From positions 1 to 64,000 of the forward strand of contig CALLLW010000038.1 in the NCBI GenBank assembly GCA_938007995.1: a DNA stretch of 64,000 bases. The letters run 5' to 3'. The position numbers and the translations under genes are program-made. Shown one piece after another: positions 16,401 through 25,742 of the stretch (position 1 is the first letter of the stretch; every line of letters begins with the position of its first letter). This DNA is from an uncultured Granulosicoccaceae bacterium. GTDB taxonomy: Bacteria; Pseudomonadota; Gammaproteobacteria; Granulosicoccales; Granulosicoccaceae. The notes below the pieces were generated by a model that saw only the letters and a list, made by a program, of their open reading frames with translations, had not been told where the DNA came from and did not search any database.

Positions 16401-17945
16401 CTATCGTCGCGACACCGAGGCTCTTACAACATTGACCTTGATATTTCTGGCAAGCTTGGGATCAATGGTTAAGCGAAGATTGACGTTCTCGGTTTTACCC
16501 GCAGCCAATGTGCCGTTGACACGTTGAGTTTTCTCGGCAAGCCTTCCGTTCACCGGATAAACCACCCTCAGTTGCACACCGGTGATATTTTTTGGAGTTG
16601 TATTTCTTACCAGCACACTTACTGCACCATCTTTGTTAACCCGTGGCTGTGCAGCAACATACTTACCGGGATTGTTTGGCAAATCCAGATCAACCAGTGC
16701 GGCAAATGCACTTTTGCCAGCCGGGCTGTTGTGACGAGCCGCACTACTGTAGTGAGCTACCGCTTGCTGACTATTGCCGTTGATACGAGCAATATTACCC
16801 AGCGCATTCGATGCCTCTGCAGTTGGCAATAATTCAGCACTGCGGCTCAGAGATCGATTGGCAGTACGAAAATCACGCAATGATTCACTGATTAAACCTT
16901 TGCGCAAGTGATAGTAAAAGAAGTTGTCATTCTTGCTGATAGCCGTATCAAAGTGACGCAATGCGCCACGCGGATTGTTCGCCTCTAACTCTATATCGCC
17001 CAGCATGGAATGAAAGTGCCCTTCGTTTGGCTCAATACTAATTGCCCTTCGCAATAGCGCACGCGCGCCATTGGCATCATTGTCAGCAAAGGCCTTTTTT
17101 GCATCTTCGTAGGCTTCATAAGCGGGTTGGGCTTCAAGCATCCGGCTCATGGTTCTCTGATAGGCTTCGCGACCCGTTTCGCCACCGGGGCCAAACCGTG
17201 CCGCCGTTTCTTTATTCAGCGCCAGACGCTCGGCAGACGGTGGATGACTGGCAAACAAACCACTGAGAAAATCCTGACGGCGACCCTCGGACAGTTTTAA
17301 GAAGGTCGCCTGCAGATCGACTGCGCCTTGCGGGTCGTAACCAGCCTCAACCATATATTCGATGCCAAACAGATCCGACTCACGCTCGGCATCACGCCCA
17401 TAACGGGTGTTGATTAACTGTGCACCGACACTCGCACCGACTTGCGCCAGATTGGAGTACTCTTTACCAGAGGTGGCGATTGTTGCCACCGCCAGCCCAC
17501 CCTGCAGCAAAGTACCACGGGTGAAACCTTTGGCCCCATGCCGCGCTGCCGCGTGTACAACTTCATGCCCGAGCACCGCCGCAAGCTCCGCCTCGCTTTC
17601 AAGTTCTGTCAGTAGCCCACGATTGATGGCTATCTTGCCGCCTGGCAAAGCCCAGGCATTCGGCACCCCGGAGTTAATCACTTTAAATTCGTACGGTAAA
17701 TCGCGATCACTGACCGCTGCCACGCGCTGACCGACTTTATTGACGTATCGCTGAACCACCGGATCAGCCAGATAATCACCCCCCTGGGATTGCCGCGATG
17801 GACTGTATTGCTGCTGTCCGACCTGCAGCTCCCACTCTTCACCGACCAGGCTGAGTTCTTTCTTACCGGTGACCGGATTGGTCGAACAGGCTGTGCCGAT
17901 TGCCATACCCAATACCAGACCGGTAAAAATTGATACTTTTTTCAT
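16401..17945 (-). CDS. M48-family metalloprotease lipoprotein with TPR repeats (BepA-like)
   Basis: About 514 residues. ATG 17945 is chosen over 17975 because AAGGGGATT precedes it and it gives a lipoprotein signal MKKVSIFTGLVLGMAIGTAC. The zinc-protease domain has LGHEVVHAAARHGAKG (HExxH) and the downstream ligand motif RDAERESDLFGIEYMVEAG. TPR-like repeats follow from about residue 280 (ALLRRAISIEPNEGHFHSML, then HFDTAISKNDNFFYYHLRKG). This architecture matches BepA/YfgC proteases for outer-membrane protein quality control. A C-terminal beta-rich region (about residues 410-514) resembles no domain I can name. Confidence 0.9.
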   Translation of the reverse strand: MKKVSIFTGLVLGMAIGTACSTNPVTGKKELSLVGEEWELQVGQQQYSPSRQSQGGDYLADPVVQRYVNKVGQRVAAVSDRDLPYEFKVINSGVPNAWALPGGKIAINRGLLTELESEAELAAVLGHEVVHAAARHGAKGFTRGTLLQGGLAVATIATSGKEYSNLAQVGASVGAQLINTRYGRDAERESDLFGIEYMVEAGYDPQGAVDLQATFLKLSEGRRQDFLSGLFASHPPSAERLALNKETAARFGPGGETGREAYQRTMSRMLEAQPAYEAYEDAKKAFADNDANGARALLRRAISIEPNEGHFHSMLGDIELEANNPRGALRHFDTAISKNDNFFYYHLRKGLISESLRDFRTANRSLSRSAELLPTAEASNALGNIARINGNSQQAVAHYSSAARHNSPAGKSAFAALVDLDLPNNPGKYVAAQPRVNKDGAVSVLVRNTTPKNITGVQLRVVYPVNGRLAEKTQRVNGTLAAGKTENVNLRLTIDPKLARNIKVNVVRASVSRR

Positions 17946-18462
17946 GCGCGGAATCCCCTTAATGCTGAAGCACAAATGACTACGCTAATATTACATAACT
18001 GACTGACTAATAGCTGTATTTTGATGTTAAACCGTGTTGGCACAGAATACTGCTCACCATCAGCTAAAGCAGTTTTTATCAGCAGGGGTGCAGCCCGGCG
18101 ATTCTGCCGGTTGCCAATCAGTCACCGTGTTGACATGCTGCCCTTGCTACATTCAGCCTCAATTCAACAAACACACTGCTTGCCGCCCTCCAACTGCTGA
18201 TCTACCGGGACAGGCTCTTGCCATGGTCTGGTCAAATTCCGGTCGTATATCCGGTCAATTGCTGGCGTCAAAAATGCTGTTGATTCACGTTGCGTTCGTT
18301 TTGCAATTCTTCTTCCGGAGCATTCCTGCATGGCCAGCGCTATCGCCTGAATCGCGCATTGACAGCAATAACCGTCACCTTACGGCATGACGGTAAAGCA
18401 TAAACGACACCGGGCCAACTATCGGGTTCAACTTTCCTGATCAGCTTTACAAAGACTATCGC
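17946..18462. other. Intergenic region between divergent genes
   Basis: About 500 bp between the divergently transcribed M48 protease and acyltransferase genes. It must contain both promoters. A hairpin ACCGTCA/TGACGGT lies at 18371-18394 with a 10-base loop and no T-run. No gene is supported; a 118-codon plus frame at 18034 looks non-coding. Confidence 0.5.
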
Positions 18463-20316
18463 ATGAACACTTTGAAATACCGAAAAGATATAGATGGCTT
18501 ACGTGCCGTGGCGGTACTTGCTGTACTTCTGTTCCATCTTGATCCGGTTTATCTCAGTGCCGGCTACCTCGGTGTGGATATTTTCTTTGTTATATCCGGC
18601 TATCTGATTACACGAATCGTGTACACAGAAGTCATGAACAAGAAATATACGTTCACCAACTTTTATGTAAGGCGATCAAAACGGATTTTGCCACCGCTGT
18701 ATTTTATGGCCGTGCTGACGTTGATCGCTGGCTATATCATTTTACTGCCGTACGATTTTTTCAAGACAGGCATCTCTATACTGGCAGCAGTGATGTTTGT
18801 CTCTAATATGCAGTTTGCACTTCGCACCGGCGACTATTTTTCATCGGATTCTTCTGAATGGCCAATGCTGCATACCTGGTCGCTATCGGTAGAAGAGCAG
18901 TACTACTTTGTGCTTCCCATTGCACTGATCATCTGTATTCGTTTTCTAAAAAAGATTAATCTCACTATTATTCTTTGTATTGTCGCAGTGGCAAGCTTTG
19001 CACTGGCGCAGTATATGTCGGGCCAAAGTAACCTGGCAGGCCTTAGCTACTATTTTCTGTTAACCCGCATGGGCGAGCTTTTGATCGGCTCGGTACTCGC
19101 AGTTATTCATGCCAAAGGAACATTCGAGAAAAGCCAGTCTAATATTATTGTTTCAGTGGCTGTGGCGGTACTTGTCGCAACACTGCTGTTCTTTGACAAG
19201 CAATTTGTTTTTCCGGGCTTTTCTGCACTACTTGCCTGTGTGCCGATAGCAGTTATTATTCATAGCGAAAACACCTGGGCAAACAAAGCGCTGCAGAACA
19301 GCGTGGTGGTATGGATCGGGTTATTGTCATACTCGCTCTATCTGTTTCACTGGCCGGTTCTGGCGTTCGCGCGCTATATACTCAATACCACAGAGGGCTA
19401 TCTGCACCTGTCTATCATGGCTCAGGTCATTTGCCTTGCATTGATTTTTGCACTAAGCATATTGTCTTACTATGCGGTTGAAAGACCACTTCGCAGATCC
19501 AGCCTGGTCGGCATCAAAGCACTGATTTGGTACTTTGTGATACCCAGTGCAGCACTGGCGCTGCTGGCCGCAGGTGTGGTGCTGAAAAAAGGCCTGCCAG
19601 ACAGACTAAGTACCGACTCAATCAATACCGCCTTTCAGTACAGTCATATCGATAAAAGCGCCTGCCCTTCACTGGTTAATCTTGGTTGTGAAGGCGGTGA
19701 CACCAGCGGTAGCAAAGAAGTTCTGATGTACGGCAACAGCCATTCGGAACACTACTACGAGCTGGTATCATCACTGGCAAAAGACGCGGGCATGCATTTA
19801 AAAATGTACGGCGCCGGTGGTTGCGGCTTAAAGCGCGAATCGGCCAAATGTGATTCAGTCAGAGCAGCCTACACAGAAGAGTTACAGCAAGGCACTGATA
19901 TATCTATCATTGCATTTAGATGGGACAGTGACTTCGAAGACACTGAGTTCCTGACAGAGCTTGACGATGTGATCTCACTTGCACAGTCCAGATCAGATAG
20001 AGTCATTGTATTAGCGCAACCACCCTTATTGACCTTCAGTCCATCGAAGGTGGCAAACTGTGACCGGCTCGGTATAACCTGCCCCAAACCTGCTGAAACT
20101 GTAAGCGAGCTCTATCCAAGCTATAACGACGTGATCGCGCAGCGGGCAAGTTCACTGGGTGCAGAGTTTTTTGATCCTTACGCAGGTATTGAAGACACCA
20201 GTCAGCTATACGATGGTGATCGAATTCTATATTCCGATACTGATCATCTTTCTGTCTATGGTGGCAGGTGGTTATACCAGCAACTCGCCGATACCACTCC
20301 TTCACTATTACAGTAA
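18463..20316 (+). CDS. OafA/YrhL-type acyltransferase with C-terminal SGNH domain
   Basis: A 617-residue integral membrane acyltransferase 3. The N-terminal part begins YRKDIDGLRAVAVLAVLLFH (catalytic His region) and has GVDIFFVISGYLIT, RRSKRILPPLYF and HTWSLSVEEQYYF, with about ten membrane spans. The C-terminal SGNH domain (from about residue 415) has block I as YGNSHSEHYY, with Ser as nucleophile, and block V as DTDHLSVYGG. Such proteins add O-acyl groups to periplasmic or surface polysaccharide. No O-antigen genes surround it, so it acts as a stand-alone modifier. Confidence 0.93.
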   Translation: MNTLKYRKDIDGLRAVAVLAVLLFHLDPVYLSAGYLGVDIFFVISGYLITRIVYTEVMNKKYTFTNFYVRRSKRILPPLYFMAVLTLIAGYIILLPYDFFKTGISILAAVMFVSNMQFALRTGDYFSSDSSEWPMLHTWSLSVEEQYYFVLPIALIICIRFLKKINLTIILCIVAVASFALAQYMSGQSNLAGLSYYFLLTRMGELLIGSVLAVIHAKGTFEKSQSNIIVSVAVAVLVATLLFFDKQFVFPGFSALLACVPIAVIIHSENTWANKALQNSVVVWIGLLSYSLYLFHWPVLAFARYILNTTEGYLHLSIMAQVICLALIFALSILSYYAVERPLRRSSLVGIKALIWYFVIPSAALALLAAGVVLKKGLPDRLSTDSINTAFQYSHIDKSACPSLVNLGCEGGDTSGSKEVLMYGNSHSEHYYELVSSLAKDAGMHLKMYGAGGCGLKRESAKCDSVRAAYTEELQQGTDISIIAFRWDSDFEDTEFLTELDDVISLAQSRSDRVIVLAQPPLLTFSPSKVANCDRLGITCPKPAETVSELYPSYNDVIAQRASSLGAEFFDPYAGIEDTSQLYDGDRILYSDTDHLSVYGGRWLYQQLADTTPSLLQ

Positions 20317-20444
20317 AGATTGCCACATTCAACAAAAAGCGCACCGCAACAGTTGTCGTTCAAAACCCTGTAATAGCGGCAAATTACTTTTAAGAGAAGC
20401 AATGAACTGATAGCCTGTGATCAATCAGACCACGGGATAATCAG

Positions 20445-21119
20445 ATGACTTTTTCATTGGTAGCTCGCTGTATGGACACTGGCATGTTCGGCATTGCCAT
20501 CTCTTCGTCATCACCGGCAGTCGCGGCACGGTGCTCCTGGGCAAAAGCAGCAGTTGGCGCTGTTGCATCACAAAACATCACCGATCCATCACTCGGCCCC
20601 GCTGCGCTACAGTTAATGGAACAGGGGGCAACCGCCAGTGATGCGCTTGATCAACTATCAACAACAAAACACATTGAATATCGCCAGTTACTGGCAATAG
20701 ATAAGCACGGCACTACAAGCATCTATTCCGGTAGTAACGCGCTGGGTACGGTGGCCGAGCTAGCCACCGAGAATGCTGCATCGGCCGGCAATCTACTGGC
20801 CAGCACATCAATACCAGAAGCAATGATAGATGCATTCCACTCAGCAAGTGGACATCTGGGTGATCGGCTTATAACAGCGCTATCTGCAGCACTGGCAGCA
20901 GGCGGCGAGGCAGGCCCGGTTCACTCGGCAGGATTGCTGCTGGTAGATGACGTCAGCTGGCCGGTTGCAGAACTGCGTTGCGACTGGTCCGCCAGTGATT
21001 GCCCGATTAAAAATATCTCGACTGCATGGGAGGTTTATAAACCAAAACTGGCGGATTACACGCAGCGGGCGCTTGATCCAACCCGGGCACCCAGCTATGG
21101 CGTGCCCGGTGATGAGTAA
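20445..21119 (+). CDS. DUF1028-family protein (Ntn-hydrolase-like)
   Basis: A 224-residue protein matching DUF1028. It has the characteristic N-terminus MTFSLVARCMDTGMFGIAISSS, then AVGAVASQNITDPSLGPAALQLM and GNLLASTSIPEAM. The family is annotated as Ntn-hydrolase-like with no firmly established reaction. It may process peptides or amides. It sits downstream of the acyltransferase gene with a 128-bp gap and is convergent with the TM1410-type gene. Confidence 0.88.
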   Translation: MTFSLVARCMDTGMFGIAISSSSPAVAARCSWAKAAVGAVASQNITDPSLGPAALQLMEQGATASDALDQLSTTKHIEYRQLLAIDKHGTTSIYSGSNALGTVAELATENAASAGNLLASTSIPEAMIDAFHSASGHLGDRLITALSAALAAGGEAGPVHSAGLLLVDDVSWPVAELRCDWSASDCPIKNISTAWEVYKPKLADYTQRALDPTRAPSYGVPGDE

Positions 21120-21197
21120 GCATTAAAAATTTGTGCGTTCAGTCGGCACTGAACGCATAGTTTCATAAGCGACTTACCTGGCAGGATGTCACACTTG

Positions 21198-22187
21198 CTA
21201 ATCTGGCTCGTAACCTTCAGGGATAGATACGCTGTCAAGCCGGATTGAAGGCACGACCAACGGTACATAGCCACGGTCATCTCCAAACTCATAGACCTGC
21301 CGGATGTTATCGCTGTTAACCGAATAGTCCACAGTAAGCACAGGCTTACCTGCTGAAATCCACTGACTCAGATCCTGTTCGTACTGCACACTTAACTCAG
21401 GCGCTACGGCGCGATCAACTGACTCAAACCAGTGCGACTGTTTGATAATACCAGTCACACTCGACAACCAGTCTATTGAAGTATTGTTGATTTGCTCCTC
21501 GGTATTTTGCACAAACACACCAAAGTTACTGTTGCCGGTTTGCGCTATTGCATAGTCACGAATGTCTGTGATCAAACTATGCATATCAACAACAGCGTTC
21601 GGATTTTCATCAAGGAAGTCGTTGTATACATCAGCGGCGTCCAGTACTACACCATCAAAACCTGCTTCAATAATGACATCCAGACGGCTGTCTTCAGAAC
21701 CATAAATAATATTCTGCCACTCGGTGTCCCAGTAGCGAACCAGGTACTCACCTTCCCAGCCAAGGTTGGGTTTCGCTAACCAGGCAGGATTACCAAGACC
21801 CCAACCTTCCTGCCAGTAGTTTCGAAAATCTTCAGCTTTGCCAATCGGCAGATAGGCAAGTACGAGTTTCTCACCGTTACCGTCACAGCGGATTCGATCA
21901 ATAACGTTACTATTCAAAGGCACACGCGGCTCAGAATCCATGACGATCAAGTCGTACTGCGTTTGTGCGAGCTGAGCAAAGTCCATGTTCTGTAACTGAT
22001 AGTACCAGTCATCTACATCCTGCCAGTTTAGGCTATGATTGCTGCAGCTAAACGGCGTTCTTGCGAAATTCTCTGAATCGAAGGATACAACGGTATTCCT
22101 GAAGAGATTGCTATCTGCTTCCGTGCAACCACCAACTATCACTGTGGCACACAACAACATCAGCCCCTGAAAACCTAACACACGCAT
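21198..22187 (-). CDS. MJ1477/TM1410-type putative glycoside hydrolase lipoprotein
   Basis: About 329 residues. The second in-frame ATG (22187) is preferred because it gives a lipoprotein signal MRVLGFQGLMLLCATVIVGGC. The TIM-barrel-like domain has WYYQLQNMDFAQLAQTQYDL, then VLAYLPIGKAEDFRNYW, WGLGNPAWLAKPN and GFDGVVLDAADVYND. These are hallmarks of the TM1410 / endo-alpha-1,4-polygalactosaminidase (GH114-related) group. It is an outer-membrane- or periplasm-anchored protein, perhaps cutting an amino-sugar polysaccharide. Substrate assignment is by family only. Confidence 0.85.
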   Translation of the reverse strand: MRVLGFQGLMLLCATVIVGGCTEADSNLFRNTVVSFDSENFARTPFSCSNHSLNWQDVDDWYYQLQNMDFAQLAQTQYDLIVMDSEPRVPLNSNVIDRIRCDGNGEKLVLAYLPIGKAEDFRNYWQEGWGLGNPAWLAKPNLGWEGEYLVRYWDTEWQNIIYGSEDSRLDVIIEAGFDGVVLDAADVYNDFLDENPNAVVDMHSLITDIRDYAIAQTGNSNFGVFVQNTEEQINNTSIDWLSSVTGIIKQSHWFESVDRAVAPELSVQYEQDLSQWISAGKPVLTVDYSVNSDNIRQVYEFGDDRGYVPLVVPSIRLDSVSIPEGYEPD

Positions 22188-22301
22188 GGTAAAGCACCTT
22201 GTCAATTGAACTCTGTAATTGTCAATTAGCGGCCACTTGATGCTTTAATTTAGCGACCATCTTTGATATTCAAGACAAGGCGTTTTTTGAGACTAATTCG
22301 T

Positions 22302-22438
22302 TGTTTGGAAAGTTCGGTTTCGCCACTGCCGCCATAGCGGAGTTGAAAAAACTCGACGCAGGCCCTGCCTGAATTTTTTAGCCTTGCTCTGAAGACTGTG
22401 GCTGTGAAAAATTTGTTACCGAATAGCTCGCACAGCCC
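22302..22438. repeat. Palindromic intergenic repeat, family B copy 1
   Basis: Begins GTTTGGAAAGTTCGG and ends GTTACCGAATAGCTCGCACAGCCC, and includes GCCGCCATAGC, CTCGACGCAGGCCCTGCC and GACTGTGGCTGTGAAA. It shares these blocks in the same order with 48124-48294. The two ends are inverted repeats of each other. It touches the stop codon of the DUF922-like gene and may act as a terminator or MITE-like element. Confidence 0.8.
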
Positions 22439-22439
22439 G

Positions 22440-23081
22440 CTAGCGTTGCAGATAGTCACTCATTCTGGGTAGGGTGAACCCGGCTTCAGCGGCTTTATAA
22501 TCATCAATTATTGTTCTTGCCAGCGCATCCGCCTGTTGCGTCAGTAGCGCGCAGCTGCCAGACCCGGACAACTGCTGCAAGCTTGATTTTACGTCAAGCG
22601 ACGCATCGATCCCGGCTTTGCCATGCTTGCAATGGTGAGCTCGCAGCGCATCGCTGTATTGGGTCCACTGATCGGAAAGTGTTCGATTGACAGTAGTGAT
22701 TTGATCCGGCCAGAGCGGCAGGTGGTAATTCACTGCAACATCTGCCTGCACGTTTTCTGTAACGCATCCACCGGCAACAGGGGTTGTGTCGAATGACCAG
22801 CTTACCGTCCACTTCGTGTTACCCCGACCCTGATATTCTGCCGTGCTCCACAGCGACTGCATCAATGCCTGTAGCGTGTCGCCTTCAACGATAGAGTTGC
22901 TTTCACGCTCTGTGTATACCGGTTGTAAATCACGCTGAGCATCGCTGAATTCGTGGCGACAAACCAGACTCGATGGCACGGAGCTGACCTCTGGCAACAG
23001 CGCCGGCTGTGGAGAGCAACTCGACAACAGTATTATCAAAGGTACTGTCAGCTGTAGTCTGATCCAATGCATCTTTTTCAA
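22440..23081 (-). CDS. DUF922-like lipoprotein
   Basis: A 213-residue lipoprotein (signal MKKMHWIRLQLTVPLIILLSSC). The mature part has TKWTVSWSFDTTP, VNYHLPLWPDQ, QWTQYSDALRAHHCKHG and a C-terminal LARTIIDDYKA helix. The order resembles DUF922, a family of putative secreted zinc proteases in which the helix carries HExxH. Here the motif reads HHCKH, so the catalytic Glu is replaced and the two His are kept. It could bind metal without proteolysis, or the family assignment could be wrong. No partner gene is evident. Confidence 0.65.
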   Translation of the reverse strand: MKKMHWIRLQLTVPLIILLSSCSPQPALLPEVSSVPSSLVCRHEFSDAQRDLQPVYTERESNSIVEGDTLQALMQSLWSTAEYQGRGNTKWTVSWSFDTTPVAGGCVTENVQADVAVNYHLPLWPDQITTVNRTLSDQWTQYSDALRAHHCKHGKAGIDASLDVKSSLQQLSGSGSCALLTQQADALARTIIDDYKAAEAGFTLPRMSDYLQR

Positions 23082-23191
23082 TATGAGCCAGTCAGCAGGA
23101 TGTTATTTACTATCAGTAAGCCTATCAAGTCATTCGCATCTGAAATTTCAGGTGTTTAACAACAACGTTACAGGTTGTCAGCACAATCTTC

Positions 23192-24649
23192 TCACCCCGC
23201 ACTCTCTGTAAGATTAGAAAGATCCGGCGCAGGTCTCATGGTTTGCTGGTTACCGGCAAACCATTGCTCCAGCGCCGCTGCCACACTTAAAGTGCGCAAA
23301 TCCGAACCTTTCGGTCCGACCACCTGAATACCGAATGGCATGCCGTTATGGTCCACACCACATGGTATAACGCACGAGCAGCACAGCGCCATGGTGGGGG
23401 CGTACACTAGCGATAACCAGGTCATGTAGGTTGACATCTCTGCATCATTTATTTTTGTTACCGTTCGTTCTGCATGATCAAAAGCAGTAACAGATACTGC
23501 GGGACAAATTAATACATCGGTTTCAGTTCGTTCAAAAAACTCCAGTACCTGCCGGTACAAATTACTCTGTTGAATAAAGGCCTGTCCGATCTGGGCAGCT
23601 GTAAGCCCGAGCCCCAACTCAGTGTTATCGATCACGTTCTGACCAAGAATCGCGCGGTGCTGCTGGAGTCTTTCCTGATGACTTGCAACAAAGAAAACGC
23701 CTCGCAGAACTTCGAACGCATTGTGCACATTCGCAAAGTCAGGGTGTTGGTTTTCACAGGCTTTAAAAGCATGAGCGAGAGCAGAGACGCGTTGTTCAAA
23801 GCATTTTGCAATCTCACTATCCACTTCACTACAACCAAGATCAGTGGACCACGCGGCTTTGATACTCGATAGATCCGCTAACGACAGCGCTTTGTAAGGT
23901 GTTGGGGAACATTGATTGCTGTAGGGGTCGCGTTTATCGCCATGCATTAGTGCATGCAGCAACAGATGCGTATCTGCAACTGTACGACCCATTGGCCCGA
24001 GCACAACAAACGGATTTACGGCCACACCATTGTGAGCATAGGGCACTACGCCGGGTGAAGGCCTGAACCCCACCACGCCGCAATAGCCGGCGGGTGTGCG
24101 TAAACTGCCACCGTAATCCGAGCCTGTTGCCAGTGGCACCATACCGGTTGCCAGAGCAGCAGCAGCGCCGCCTGATGAGCCACCTACCGTCTTACGCAGG
24201 TTAAACGGATTACCCGTGGCACCGTATACTTTATTTACTGTGTTGGCACCTGCACCGAATTCCGGCACATTCGACTTACAAAATATATTCGCACTCATAC
24301 TCGCCAGGTGATCAACAATCGGATCACTGACCTCCGGCACATGATCTTTAAACTCCAGTGATCCGTAGGTGGTGGTTAGATCTTTTGTCGCTTCAAGGTC
24401 CTTGATTGCTACCGGCAGCCCACACAGCAAACGCTGTGTTCCTTTGGCTATTTGTTCATCCGCCTGTTGCGCCTGCAGACGGCCGGCATCGACATCTATC
24501 GCAACAATCGCGTTGACAGAGGGGTTTACCGCCTCGATCCGGTTGATACAGCTGTCAAAAAGTTCAACAGCAGTTATTTCCCGGGAGTTCAGATAAAAAA
24601 GCGCTTCCACTGCACTTAAATCACATAGGCCAGAGGCGGTTTTATTCAT
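23192..24649 (-). CDS. Amidase signature family hydrolase
   Basis: A 485-residue cytosolic amidase. The Ser-cisSer-Lys triad is visible: Lys in VAIKDLEATKD, cis-Ser in KTVGGSSGGAAAAL, and the nucleophile Ser in GSDYGGSLRTPAGYCG. Length and the C-terminal GMPFGIQVVGPKGSD are typical. The family includes GatA and many catabolic amidases. No gatB/gatC is nearby, so this is more likely a catabolic amide hydrolase; the substrate is unknown. It lies downstream of metF on the same strand, across a 168-bp gap. Confidence 0.9.
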   Translation of the reverse strand: MNKTASGLCDLSAVEALFYLNSREITAVELFDSCINRIEAVNPSVNAIVAIDVDAGRLQAQQADEQIAKGTQRLLCGLPVAIKDLEATKDLTTTYGSLEFKDHVPEVSDPIVDHLASMSANIFCKSNVPEFGAGANTVNKVYGATGNPFNLRKTVGGSSGGAAAALATGMVPLATGSDYGGSLRTPAGYCGVVGFRPSPGVVPYAHNGVAVNPFVVLGPMGRTVADTHLLLHALMHGDKRDPYSNQCSPTPYKALSLADLSSIKAAWSTDLGCSEVDSEIAKCFEQRVSALAHAFKACENQHPDFANVHNAFEVLRGVFFVASHQERLQQHRAILGQNVIDNTELGLGLTAAQIGQAFIQQSNLYRQVLEFFERTETDVLICPAVSVTAFDHAERTVTKINDAEMSTYMTWLSLVYAPTMALCCSCVIPCGVDHNGMPFGIQVVGPKGSDLRTLSVAAALEQWFAGNQQTMRPAPDLSNLTESAG

Positions 24650-24817
24650 TGAAAGTGCAGCTTGTTGATACGATATTGAAATCGTATTAGCACTGATCTA
24701 TCAAATAAGGTCAATAGATCAGTGCGACAACTGATGCTGACCTCTAACACCGCTATACAGCGCTTACCACACGAGAGTATTGCCGGTTGTCAGCAAATGT
24801 GCGATGGCCGGGGTTGC

Positions 24818-25702
24818 TCAGGCTGAGAGACTGACCGGCAGGCTGTCATCTACCGATTGTTTCAGATTGCAGCGCCTGATATTTACCATCTGATTCAGGG
24901 TATAGATATGGAAATGTCTGCAGTCATTGTCTATCAGTTTATCGATGAATGTATCGAGTTGCTGTTGAGATGCTTTTGCCAGCGCATCACTGTCATTGGC
25001 AATCGGCTCAAACTGCTCCACCAGGCTCTTCGGTACACGAGTGCCGCACTTTTCAGCAAACGATACCATGCTGGCAAAATCCCTGATGGGCAAAACACCT
25101 GCGACAATCGGTGCACTGATACCGGCTGTTGCAGCATGATCTCTAAAACGCTGATAGTCATCCGGATCAAAAAAGAACTGGCTGATAGCACGGTTTGCTC
25201 CGGCATCGAATTTTTCTTTTAGCACTCGTAAATCAGTCTGCAGATCTTTTGCTTTCGGGTGAACATGCGGGTAGCAAGCCACGCTTATATCGAACGGGTG
25301 AATCTGCAATAGTCCATCGATAAACTCTGGCACACTCTGATAACAGGCTCCGCGCTTTTTCGCAGCCTCGGATTCCGCCCTTGCATCACCACGCAGAGCC
25401 ACAATACGATCAACTCCTGCATCCCGGTACTGCATCGCAACCGCGTTAATTTCTTCAATCGTCGAGCCTTCAAAGGTCAGGTGTGCAGCGATAGGTGTTT
25501 CACATTCTTTGGCTGCATACTCTACGGTTTCAACACTTTGCGGCTGTGCGCTGCCAAGTGCACCATAGGTAATTGAAAAGAACGCCGCGTCCTGTGCTTC
25601 AAGCCTGCCCACTGTGCGCCAGAATCTTCTTTCACCCAGCTGTGTACGTGGTGGAAAAAACTCATACGAGAAAACCGGGTCAGTCATCGGGTTAGCCCTC
25701 AT
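24818..25702 (-). CDS. metF: Methylenetetrahydrofolate reductase
   Basis: A 294-residue FAD enzyme that makes 5-methyl-THF for methionine synthesis. Motifs: FSYEFFPPRT, then FFSITYGALGS, AHLTFEGSTIEEI, RIVALRGDA, DISVACYPHVHPKAKD and DAGANRAISQFFFD. It matches E. coli MetF over its whole length. ATG 25702 has AAGGA at a good distance; ATG 25687 is an alternative. It lies 40 bp downstream of an ArsR-methyltransferase regulator gene, so methionine-cycle control of the pair is likely. Confidence 0.95.
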   Translation of the reverse strand: MRANPMTDPVFSYEFFPPRTQLGERRFWRTVGRLEAQDAAFFSITYGALGSAQPQSVETVEYAAKECETPIAAHLTFEGSTIEEINAVAMQYRDAGVDRIVALRGDARAESEAAKKRGACYQSVPEFIDGLLQIHPFDISVACYPHVHPKAKDLQTDLRVLKEKFDAGANRAISQFFFDPDDYQRFRDHAATAGISAPIVAGVLPIRDFASMVSFAEKCGTRVPKSLVEQFEPIANDSDALAKASQQQLDTFIDKLIDNDCRHFHIYTLNQMVNIRRCNLKQSVDDSLPVSLSA

Positions 25703-25742
25703 TTTGCATCCTTGAATAATTGCTATTCATTATTTCCATGTA

